Source of the DNA: Clostridia bacterium
GTDB lineage: Bacteria; Bacillota; Clostridia; Christensenellales; Borkfalkiaceae
NCBI GenBank assembly: GCA_017501125.1
Contig: JAFVXN010000100.1
Location: forward strand, 1 to 6,558
DNA length: 6,558 nt
Direction: 5' to 3'
A program made the position numbers and the translations under genes. Under the pieces are notes generated by a model, which worked only from the letters and a program-made list of their open reading frames with translations, did not search any database and had not been told where the DNA came from. Positions 1 through 5,533 of the stretch are shown here, piece by piece; position 1 is the stretch's first letter, and each line of letters opens with the position of its first letter.

Positions 1-461
1 CTATCGACTATGTCGATCCCGTGACGAACGAAAGATACGTCCCTTACGTCGTCGAGCCCTCTTTGGGTGTAGAACGCGTCGTGCTCGCCTTCTTGACCGA
101 CGCCTACGACGAGGAAGTGGTCGACGCGGAAAAGAACGATATCCGTACCGTCCTTCGCCTCCACCCTGCCCTCGCACCCTTCAAGTGCGCGGTATTGCCC
201 TTGCAAAAGGGACTTGCCGACAAGGCAGACGAAATCTACGCGAAGGCGCTCAAACAATTCCCTGCTACTTACGATTTGACGGGCTCTATCGGTAAGAGAT
301 ACCGCCGTCAAGACGAAATCGGTACCCCCTTCTGTATGACCGTCGATTTCCAAACGGTAGAAGACGGCACCGTGACCGTCCGCGATAGAGACACGATGGA
401 ACAAATCCGTCTGCCTATCGACGAGGCAATCGCTTACGTCAAGGAAAAATGCGAATTCTAA
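1..461 (+). CDS. glyS: Glycyl-tRNA synthetase, C-terminal part (5' end outside window)
   Basis: Dimeric class II glycine-tRNA ligase, which charges tRNA-Gly with glycine in the cytoplasm. The reading frame is open from base 3, so the gene enters from the left; 152 residues are visible and end in TAA at 459-461. The fragment opens with YVDPVTNERYVPYVVEPSLG, followed by GVERVVLAF. This is class II motif 3, whose arginine contacts ATP. The anticodon-binding domain follows (from LHPALAPFKCAVLPLQ), including the family-typical stretch GKRYRRQDEIGTPFCMTVD near the end. A GTG at 21 is only an internal valine codon, not a start. A U-tailed hairpin follows 22 bases after the stop. I call it the single-chain bacterial/archaeal-eukaryotic type, not the alpha2beta2 GlyQ/GlyS type, from these motifs. 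The gene symbol usage varies (glyS or glyQS). Confidence 0.95.
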   Translation, partial: IDYVDPVTNERYVPYVVEPSLGVERVVLAFLTDAYDEEVVDAEKNDIRTVLRLHPALAPFKCAVLPLQKGLADKADEIYAKALKQFPATYDLTGSIGKRYRRQDEIGTPFCMTVDFQTVEDGTVTVRDRDTMEQIRLPIDEAIAYVKEKCEF

Positions 462-483
462 TCGCTTAGGTTTAGCAAAAATT

Positions 484-510
484 AAAGCACCCTTTTAGGG
501 TGCTTTTTTT
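484..510 (+). terminator. Rho-independent terminator of glyS
   Basis: A perfect 9-bp stem (AAAGCACCC at 484-492 with GGGTGCTTT at 498-506), or 10 bp if the inner T-A pair forms, with a 3-5 base loop. It runs into a T tract ending at 510. It lies 22 bases after the glyS stop codon. Confidence 0.92.
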
Positions 511-552
511 GTTGGCGATCTAAAAAAGAAATTATCAATTTGTATAAATAGC

Positions 553-590
553 AAAATAAAAAGACTAACAAAAATTTGTTAGTCTTTTTT
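553..590. terminator. Bidirectional terminator downstream of prfA
   Basis: A perfect 15-bp inverted repeat (558-572 with 575-589, core GACTAACAAA) lies 8 bases past the prfA stop codon. It is flanked by A-rich sequence on the left and T-rich sequence on the right, so it gives a hairpin plus U tail on both strands. Its main job is probably to end the minus-strand prfA transcript. It can also back up the glyS terminator from the other side. Confidence 0.9.
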
Positions 591-597
591 GTTTTGT

Positions 598-1668
598 TTA
601 ATCTTGTTGGGAGGAGAGGAGCGCCTCTCTGTCCGCTATCGTCAACGCCTCTACCATCGAGGAGATATCCCCCATCATAAAGGCGTCTAAGTTGTACTGG
701 CTGAGCCCTATACGGTGATCGGTCACGCGGCTCTGCGGGAAGTTGTAGGTGCGGATTCGCTCGCTCCTGTCCCCACTGCCTACCATGCTACGACGGTTGT
801 CCTCGCGCGCTTTCGCGTTCTGGCTGTTGTAGAGGTCGTAAATACGGGAACGGAGCACCTTGAAGGCACGCTCTTTGTTCTTGAGTTGCGACCTTTCGTC
901 TTGGCAGGTGACCACTATCCCCGTCGGGAAATGGGTGATACGCACGGCAGACGCGACCTTGTTGACGTTCTGTCCGCCCGCACCGCCACTGTGGAAAATG
1001 TCGATACGGATATCTTTATCGAGGATCTCTACCTCCACCTCTTCCGCCTCGGGAAGGACGGCGACGGTTGCCGCCGAAGTGTGGATGCGCCCTTGCGTCT
1101 CCGTAGCGGGAACGCGCTGTACGCGGTGCACGCCACTTTCGTATTTTAAGAGTTTGTACGCGCCTTTTCCGCTGACGGAATAGATCGCCTCTTTGACGCC
1201 GCCAAGTTCCGTCGCCGCAATCTCCATCTCTTCCACTTTCAGGCGATTCGCCGCGCAGAAGTTGACGTACATACGGCACAGTTCGCCAGCGAACAAGGCG
1301 GCTTCCTCGCCGCCCGTGCCTGCGCGCACCTCTAAGATACAGTTCTTTTCGTCGTTCTCGTCTTTGGGCAGGAGTAAAATCTTGAGTTCGTCAACGAGCG
1401 TAGCAAGTCGTTCCTTGCAATCGTACCCCTCGTCGAGGAGCATCTTTTTCATCTCGCCGTCCGTCTCAATCTCCGCCATCTCGAAGGCATCTTGCATCTC
1501 CTTTTGGACGGCAAGATACCTCGTATACGTCGCCGCCGTCTCTTCTAAATCCGCGTGTTCCTTACACACCTTTTGATAGGCGGAGGTATCGGCAAGAAGG
1601 TCGGGGTCGGATAACTTTTCCGTCAACTGTTTGTGACGGGCTAATATTTCGTCGAGTTTTGCAAACAT
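598..1668 (-). CDS. prfA: Peptide chain release factor 1 (RF1)
   Basis: RF1 reads the stop codons UAA and UAG in the ribosomal A site and triggers peptide release. The protein has 356 residues, close to the usual length of about 360. An N-terminal helical domain runs to about residue 105. The codon-recognition domain carries the RF1-specific PAT tripeptide (187-189, in HRVQRVPATETQGRIHTSA). The catalytic GGQ is at 231-233 (HSGGAGGQNVNK), and its glutamine Q233 is the methylation target of PrmC. PAT instead of SPF separates it from RF2. The ATG at 1668-1666 is preceded by GAGG with 7-base spacing, and this site overlaps the TGA stop of the upstream prmC fusion gene. Only 9 bases separate that stop from this start, so the two genes are almost certainly cotranscribed and translationally coupled. 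The gene ends in TAA, followed by a strong hairpin terminator. Confidence 0.98.
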   Translation of the reverse strand: MFAKLDEILARHKQLTEKLSDPDLLADTSAYQKVCKEHADLEETAATYTRYLAVQKEMQDAFEMAEIETDGEMKKMLLDEGYDCKERLATLVDELKILLLPKDENDEKNCILEVRAGTGGEEAALFAGELCRMYVNFCAANRLKVEEMEIAATELGGVKEAIYSVSGKGAYKLLKYESGVHRVQRVPATETQGRIHTSAATVAVLPEAEEVEVEILDKDIRIDIFHSGGAGGQNVNKVASAVRITHFPTGIVVTCQDERSQLKNKERAFKVLRSRIYDLYNSQNAKAREDNRRSMVGSGDRSERIRTYNFPQSRVTDHRIGLSQYNLDAFMMGDISSMVEALTIADREALLSSQQD

Positions 1669-1680
1669 ACCCTATCCTCA
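1669..1680 (-). promoter_or_regulatory. prfA ribosome binding site overlapping the prmC stop codon
   Basis: On the minus strand the sequence TGAGGATAGGGT directly precedes the prfA ATG. The TGA is the stop codon of the DUF1385-PrmC gene, and its GA forms part of the GAGG Shine-Dalgarno motif. A ribosome ending on prmC therefore sits on the prfA initiation site, which favours coupled translation of methyltransferase and substrate. Confidence 0.8.
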
Positions 1681-3522
1681 CATAACGATTTTGACAATTC
1701 GGTCAACGCCCGCCATGTCTTTGACGATAATGGAATAGTCGCTCTTTTTGAACATTTTGACGATCGTCTCGGCTTGACCCGCGCCAACCTCCATCACGAT
1801 CATACCGCCACGGACGAGGTGTTTGGGCCCCTCTTGGGCGATAATACGATAAAAGTCTAAGCCGTCTTCGCCACCGTCCAGCGCGCCACGCGGTTCGAAA
1901 TCTTTCACCTCGCGCTGCAAGGTCTCTATCTCCGCCGAAGGAATATACGGAGGGTTGCTGACGATTACGTTGAACTTTCCTCTCACCTTCTCGAACATAT
2001 TCGATTTGACGAATTTAATCTTCGCGCGGTGCTCTTCCGCGTTCTCTTTGGCAAGGTTGAGTGCGCCTGCGCTAATATCCGACGCCGTCACGGACACGTT
2101 GATGCCCTTTTTCTTCAGTTCGTTGTATACGGCGATAGAAATTGCGCCGCTACCCGTGCACAAATCAAGTATCTCGTACCCTTCTTCTGCGGTGTTGATA
2201 ACTTGCAGAGCAAGTTCTTCCGTCTCGGGACGGGGGATAAGCACCCTTTCGTCCACTTTGATTTTGTACCCGTAAAAATCTGCGTCGCCGATGATATACC
2301 AAAGGGGTCTACCCGTCAACCTTTCGTCGATAATCCGCATCAAATCCCTGACGACGACGCGCTTTAAGATGCGCTCTTCCGTGCAAACGGCACTCTTAGG
2401 AAGATCGAGCGTCAAGGCGAATACCCACTCCGCTTCGTCCTCTTCGATATCCGCGGCGGCAAAACGCTTTTTGGTGTCGGCAAGCAACTCGCTCATCTTC
2501 GCCGAGGTGACGAAACGACTCTCGGGGATCGTCTGGTCGGCGTCCATCTCCAACACTTTGTTGAAGGCGGCGATCGCGCACTCCATCATCTTATCGTCAG
2601 GTTCCCTCGTCGTAAGTCTTTGCAACAAAAGCCCAGGGGCTTTGAAGATGAAGAAGAACTTATGATTCGTCTTGGCAAGGAGCAACAATACCTCGTACGC
2701 AATGCTCGCCACAATCGGCAATAATAAGAGTTTTATCCCTATGCGGATAACGTTATTCACCCATTCGTGCGGGGTGAGATAGGCAAAATGTCCCACGGCA
2801 AGGTTGGTCAGCGAGAATACGACAATCCCCACCATCATTACGACAAACAGGAAGGTCGTACCGCATCTATCGTGCAGGCGCGACGCCTTTTTCACGTTCT
2901 CTACCGTCAATTCCTCGCCTTTTTCGTAGCAATTGATCGTCTTGTGTTCCGCCCCGTGGCACATATATACCCGTTTGAGTGCGGGAATCATACCCATAAT
3001 GACGACGTAGATGATGAATACGGTCAATCTAATGCCCGCCTCAATCAGGTTAAACCACAACGCGTCTAACCCTGCGCTGGTGCCGTTGAAACCCGTCAAG
3101 TTGGTCAGCAGTTGCGGCGCGACGATAAAGATTGCTATCGCCATCAACACGCCGATAATAACGGCAATCCACTCCAAAATCGCCTTCAAGTTGATTTTGT
3201 GCTTTTCCGCCAGCCACTTTTCTGCCTTAGAGGGGGTCTCCGCTTCCTCATCCATCGTGACGTCGGCACTGCGAAGCATCGCTTTATTGCCCCTTTTCAG
3301 CGAGTCTATAAAATTGAAAAAACCGCGTATAAAGGGCGCGCGGACAAACTTACTGCGCTTTTCGGGCGGAGTAAGGCGTTCCGACTCTATCTGCACGTTC
3401 CCCTCTGGGTCGCAAACGGCGGAGACGATGGCGGTTTTTCCGCGCATCATAACCCCTTCCATAATCGCTTGCCCACCGATATAGGTGCAATTTTTAGTTG
3501 TTTTTTCTTTTTTAGCCTTCAT
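1678..3522 (-). CDS. prmC: DUF1385 membrane protein fused to release factor glutamine methyltransferase PrmC
   Basis: One uninterrupted 614-residue frame carries two proteins that are usually separate. Residues about 12-310 are a DUF1385 (YqhQ-like) integral membrane protein: GGQAIMEGVMMRG near the start, EHKTINCYE at 192-200, RCGTTF at 219-224, and four hydrophobic segments near 113-138, 160-182, 223-244 and 258-283. Its function is unknown. Residues about 332-614 are PrmC: a helical N-terminal part, PRPETE at 430-435, the SAM-binding LDLCTGSG at 452-459, acidic D482, and the catalytic NPPY at 523-526. PrmC methylates the GGQ glutamine of release factors using S-adenosylmethionine. I chose the ATG at 3522 (AAGGA 4 bases upstream) over an upstream GTG at 3549, which has no ribosome site and lies at the predicted transcript start. 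No good internal start for a separate prmC is visible (ATG at 2496 lacks a ribosome site). The fusion would tether PrmC to the membrane. Confidence 0.93.
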   Translation of the reverse strand: MKAKKEKTTKNCTYIGGQAIMEGVMMRGKTAIVSAVCDPEGNVQIESERLTPPEKRSKFVRAPFIRGFFNFIDSLKRGNKAMLRSADVTMDEEAETPSKAEKWLAEKHKINLKAILEWIAVIIGVLMAIAIFIVAPQLLTNLTGFNGTSAGLDALWFNLIEAGIRLTVFIIYVVIMGMIPALKRVYMCHGAEHKTINCYEKGEELTVENVKKASRLHDRCGTTFLFVVMMVGIVVFSLTNLAVGHFAYLTPHEWVNNVIRIGIKLLLLPIVASIAYEVLLLLAKTNHKFFFIFKAPGLLLQRLTTREPDDKMMECAIAAFNKVLEMDADQTIPESRFVTSAKMSELLADTKKRFAAADIEEDEAEWVFALTLDLPKSAVCTEERILKRVVVRDLMRIIDERLTGRPLWYIIGDADFYGYKIKVDERVLIPRPETEELALQVINTAEEGYEILDLCTGSGAISIAVYNELKKKGINVSVTASDISAGALNLAKENAEEHRAKIKFVKSNMFEKVRGKFNVIVSNPPYIPSAEIETLQREVKDFEPRGALDGGEDGLDFYRIIAQEGPKHLVRGGMIVMEVGAGQAETIVKMFKKSDYSIIVKDMAGVDRIVKIVM

Positions 3523-3526
3523 AATT

Positions 3527-3531
3527 TCCTT
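3527..3531 (-). promoter_or_regulatory. Ribosome binding site that decides the start of the prmC fusion gene
   Basis: AAGGA on the minus strand ends 4 bases before the ATG at 3522. The alternative GTG at 3549 has only an A/T-rich promoter-like stretch before it. Confidence 0.7.
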
Positions 3532-3532
3532 A

Positions 3533-3547
3533 GCGGCCGTAGACCGC
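3533..3547 (-). other. Small GC-rich hairpin at the predicted 5' end of the prmC-prfA mRNA
   Basis: On the minus strand GCGGTC, loop TAC, GGCCGC can form a 6-bp stem with one G-U pair. It lies between the predicted transcription start (about 3548) and the ribosome site. It could stabilise the 5' end. The function is inferred from position only. Confidence 0.35.
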
Positions 3548-3554
3548 ACTTATT

Positions 3555-3584
3555 TTTATATGTGCTCCGTCGAAAAAAATGCAA
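3555..3584 (-). promoter_or_regulatory. Predicted promoter of the DUF1385-prmC-prfA operon
   Basis: On the minus strand TTGCAT (3584-3579), an 18-base T-rich spacer and TATAAA (3560-3555) resemble a sigma-70/SigA promoter. The predicted start is near 3548, giving a leader of about 26 bases. A promoter here is expected because rpmE upstream has its own terminator. Confidence 0.55.
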
Positions 3585-3644
3585 AAAACGGATAATTTTC
3601 TTTTTTGTAAACGTGGATACGTTTTTCTTTTGTTTGTAGAGAAA

Positions 3645-3744
3645 CTTTTTCTTTTTAGTGGCGAGCAGGTCGAGGAGCGGCGAGCGCGCATACCGAGCGT
3701 ATGTAAGCGAGCCGCAACGACAAGTTGCGCCACCTTCCTACCCA
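3645..3744. repeat. Palindromic repeat, array unit 1
   Basis: It begins with the shared tract CTTTTTCTTTTTAG and then folds into nested stems: GTGGCG 3658-3663 with CGCCAC 3728-3733, GTCG 3669-3672 with CGAC 3718-3721, GCGGC 3677-3681 with GCCGC 3711-3715, and CATAC 3689-3693 with GTATG 3699-3703 around loop CGAGC. A local alternative hairpin GCAAC/GTTGC exists at 3714-3728. It is nearly identical to unit 2 over its first ~65 bases. Confidence 0.88.
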
Positions 3745-3847
3745 CTTTTTCTTTTTAGAGGCGAGCAGGTCGAGGAGCGGCGAGCGCGCATACCGAGCGT
3801 ATGTAAGCGAAAGACAACGCCGTATCACCTCGCCACCGTGTCCCCGC
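3745..3847. repeat. Palindromic repeat, array unit 2
   Basis: The 5' half matches unit 1 at a 100-base offset. The 3' half differs but re-pairs: GGCGAG 3760-3765 with CTCGCC 3829-3834, CGGCG 3778-3782 with CGCCG 3818-3822, and apical CATAC 3789-3793 with GTATG 3799-3803. The 3' half (AAAGACAACGCCGTAT) is shared with unit 3. Confidence 0.88.
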
Positions 3848-3951
3848 CTTTTTTCTTTTTAGAGGCAAGCAAGACAAGGCGTCTTGAGGGAGCGTACCGA
3901 GCGTACGTGACCGAAAGACAACGCCGTATTGCGACGCCACTATGTCCCCAC
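3848..3951. repeat. Palindromic repeat, array unit 3 (divergent)
   Basis: It has the same T-tract leader, then a diverged left half (AAGGCGTCTTGAGGGAG). The apical stem is CGTAC 3893-3897 with GTACG 3903-3907 around loop CGAGC. The outer stem is GGCGTC 3878-3883 with GACGCC 3933-3938. A local stem CAAGAC/GTCTTG is an alternative. It shares its apical stem with the distant copy near 6180. Confidence 0.85.
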
Positions 3952-4047
3952 CTTTTTCTTTTTAGAGGCGAACAGGTCGAGGAGCGGCGAGCGCGCATAC
4001 CGAGCGTATGTAAGCGAGCCGCGACGAAGAGATGCGACGCCTATAAG
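3952..4047. repeat. Palindromic repeat, array unit 4
   Basis: Nearly identical to unit 1 in its first ~70 bases. Stems: AGGCG 3966-3970 with CGCCT 4038-4042, GCGGC 3984-3988 with GCCGC 4018-4022, and CATAC 3996-4000 with GTATG 4006-4010. It ends just before the A-rich stretch that forms the U tail of the rpmE terminator on the minus strand. Together the four units fill the gap between rpmE and the prmC operon promoter region. I see no supported gene in this stretch. Confidence 0.88.
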
Positions 4048-4055
4048 AAGAAAAA

Positions 4056-4089
4056 AATGAAAAAAGGGTTTAAGGACGCCCTTAAACCC
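4056..4089 (-). terminator. Rho-independent terminator of rpmE
   Basis: On the minus strand, 11 bases after the rpmE stop, GGGTTTAAGG pairs perfectly with CCTTAAACCC (4089-4080 and 4075-4066), loop of 4, followed by a U-rich tail. It separates rpmE transcription from the downstream prmC-prfA operon. Confidence 0.92.
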
Positions 4090-4100
4090 AACTTCTCCAC

Positions 4101-4304
4101 TTAGATACCGTATCTCTTTTTGAACTTATCGATACGTCCACCGGTATCAACTAACTTCTGCTTGCCAGTAAAGAAAGGATGGCAATTGCTGCAAATATCT
4201 ACTTTCATTACGTCGCCTTCTTTCGTCGTACCAGTCTTGAAGGTAGCACCGCAGGCGCAGACCACAGTCACTTCGTGATATTTAGGATGGATATCAGCTT
4301 TCAT
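4101..4304 (-). CDS. rpmE: 50S ribosomal protein L31, zinc-binding type
   Basis: L31 is a small protein of the large ribosomal subunit that contributes to the bridge with the 30S head. The 67-residue protein begins MKADIHPKYHEVTVVCACG. It has the four zinc-ligand cysteines of the C+ paralogue at C16, C18, C38 and C41 (CAC and CSNC), and ends with the typical GRIDKFKKRYG tail. The ATG at 4304 is preceded by a strong GAGGTGA ribosome site with 4-5 base spacing. It has its own consensus promoter and terminator, so it is probably monocistronic. In related bacteria rpmE is often upstream of a DUF1385 gene, prmC and prfA, and that order is kept here with a repeat array inserted in the gap. Confidence 0.98.
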   Translation of the reverse strand: MKADIHPKYHEVTVVCACGATFKTGTTKEGDVMKVDICSNCHPFFTGKQKLVDTGGRIDKFKKRYGI

Positions 4305-4342
4305 GTTCTCACCTCGCCCATGTAAATTTCAAATGCTCCACA

Positions 4343-4371
4343 ATTATAACGCTTTTTTTACGCTCCGTCAA
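4343..4371 (-). promoter_or_regulatory. rpmE promoter
   Basis: On the minus strand TTGACG (4371-4366), a 17-base spacer and a perfect TATAAT (4348-4343). The predicted start is near 4336, giving a leader of about 31 bases before the rpmE ATG. This is close to the sigma-70/SigA consensus, as expected for a ribosomal protein gene. Confidence 0.88.
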
Positions 4372-4400
4372 CTGTTTTTGCGCGAATTTACAAAAAATAG

Positions 4401-4429
4401 TTGCAAATTTCATAAAAATGAGTTATACT
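4401..4429 (+). promoter_or_regulatory. Promoter of the dehydrogenase-like gene
   Basis: TTGCAA (4401-4406), a 17-base spacer and TATACT (4424-4429), divergent from the rpmE promoter 30 bases away. The predicted start is near 4436, giving a leader of about 54 bases. That leader can form an imperfect hairpin (AGCGTGAG 4441-4448 with CTCG...CGCT 4456-4465) of unknown role. Confidence 0.8.
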
Positions 4430-4489
4430 TAATTTACTTAAGCGTGAGCGGTAAACTCGTGCGCTATTTTATCTAAAAAGGATGCGTAA

Positions 4490-5482
4490 ATGAAAGTTTG
4501 GCAATTATCCTCTCCTCATCATCTGGAAAGGGCTACCGCGCCCGATCTTAAATTGACGGAAGGTATGGCAAAAGTGAAAGTGACCAAAGCACTCCTTACG
4601 GAGGCGGACGTGTCCGTCTATACGGGCGTCACGCGCGTTAAGGCACCCATCATCCCTGGTAGGTTTGCTATCGGGCAGGTGACGGAAGCCGCGGAAGATT
4701 CCTTTATCCGTAAAGGCGACAGGGTATATCTTGCCGACGTCGTCGAAGACGAGAACGGGAACTTAAAAACGGCGGGCGAGACGATGGACGGGTTCTATCG
4801 CGACTTTACGATGCTCGGCGTCAACGATTGCTACGTCCTGCCTGCGTCCGTCAGCGACGAGGCTGCGGCTTTGATCGACGCCGTTGCTTTTGCGGAAAGG
4901 GTGATTGACGAACTGCACATCTCCGTCGGTCAGCACGTGCTCGTGCTCGGCGGCGGCTTGTACGGCAACGTGCTCTGCCAAAGCCTTATCTATCATCGCG
5001 CGGTGCCCCTGCTCGTCGATAGCAACCAAGACCGATTGACTATCGCCAAAAAGAGCGGTATCTACTACACCTTCAAAAACGACGAAACCCTCAAAGACAA
5101 CGTCCTCAAAGCCACGGGCGGGAAATACGCCGACGCCGCCGTCTATCTTGCGATGAACAACCGCGTCGACCCCTCCTCTCTTTTCTCCCTCGTGTCCAGA
5201 GACGCCTACGTCGCCTTCTGCGCCAATACGGACAAAACCTTGCCCGTTAATTTGCAGAACGCTATGCAACGCGGCGTCACCGTCAAGTGCATCAACGACA
5301 GCAGAGAATATATCTCGACGGCAATCAACGTCCTTGCCAACAAGGCGGTGGAATTCTCTCAATTCCCCTTCCGCGTCTACGGCGAAGAGCAATTGCCTGA
5401 GGTGACCGAGCAACTCGCCTCCCTTATGGACAGCGGTGCTCTGCTCCCCTTCGGTATCAACGTATTCAAATTCGTATTCTAA
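4490..5482 (+). CDS. Medium-chain dehydrogenase/reductase family protein lacking both zinc sites
   Basis: A 330-residue protein of the alcohol dehydrogenase-like MDR superfamily, probably a cytoplasmic NAD(P)(H)-linked oxidoreductase. The substrate cannot be told. An N-terminal GroES-like domain runs to about residue 120, and a Rossmann domain starts near 148 with VLVLGGGLYGN (GGGLYG at 154-159). D177 at the end of the second strand (LLVDSN) favours NAD(H) over NADP(H). Zinc-site residues are missing: where family members have CGxD this protein has TEAD (37-40), and where they have GHE it has GRF (57-59). The four-cysteine structural zinc loop near 85-105 is also absent. It therefore looks zinc-independent, or has lost dehydrogenase activity. 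The ATG at 4490 has AAGGA with 7-base spacing. The gene has its own promoter and a hairpin terminator, and yfcE follows. It could also act as a sensor or regulatory relative. Confidence 0.85.
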   Translation: MKVWQLSSPHHLERATAPDLKLTEGMAKVKVTKALLTEADVSVYTGVTRVKAPIIPGRFAIGQVTEAAEDSFIRKGDRVYLADVVEDENGNLKTAGETMDGFYRDFTMLGVNDCYVLPASVSDEAAALIDAVAFAERVIDELHISVGQHVLVLGGGLYGNVLCQSLIYHRAVPLLVDSNQDRLTIAKKSGIYYTFKNDETLKDNVLKATGGKYADAAVYLAMNNRVDPSSLFSLVSRDAYVAFCANTDKTLPVNLQNAMQRGVTVKCINDSREYISTAINVLANKAVEFSQFPFRVYGEEQLPEVTEQLASLMDSGALLPFGINVFKFVF

Positions 5483-5487
5483 TACCT

Positions 5488-5512
5488 GCCCCGTGTCTTG
5501 CGGGGCTTTTTT
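5488..5512 (+). terminator. Terminator between the dehydrogenase-like gene and yfcE
   Basis: GCCCCG (5488-5493) pairs with CGGGGC (5501-5506), 7-base loop, then six Ts. It starts 5 bases after the stop codon. Only 21 bases separate the T tract from the yfcE start, so yfcE must be read by readthrough or from a promoter inside the upstream gene. Confidence 0.88.
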
Positions 5513-5533
5513 CAAAAATTTTGGAGTAAAATT

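Noticed and set aside
715..1576. Several + strand open frames opposite prfA
   Set aside because: Shadow frames antisense to a fully conserved RF1 coding sequence, without ribosome sites or known motifs.
3523..3549. GTG at 3549 as start of the prmC fusion gene
   Set aside because: No ribosome site, adjacent to the predicted -10 element, and the extra nine residues are not family-like. ATG 3522 has AAGGA.
3609..3624. Inverted repeat AAACGT-GGAT-ACGTTT as an operator or terminator
   Set aside because: Only 6 bp and A/T-rich. It lies upstream of the predicted prmC promoter and has no clear partner. It may be chance.
3530..3940. Two short minus-strand open frames (3745-3530 and 3940-3755) in the repeat array
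   Set aside because: They are repeat-derived, low-complexity, Arg/Ser-rich translations with no ribosome site, and one overlaps the predicted promoter.
3645..4047. CRISPR array
   Set aside because: Repeat units are ~100 bases with mutual similarity over most of their length, have no unique spacers of uniform size, and no cas genes are present.
3658..4104. A 148-codon + strand open frame across the repeat array
   Set aside because: It starts with GTG without a ribosome site, consists almost entirely of translated repeat units (recurring SVCKR, LFLFRGEQVEERRARIP), and runs into the rpmE terminator. It is a by-product of the repeats being free of stops in one frame.
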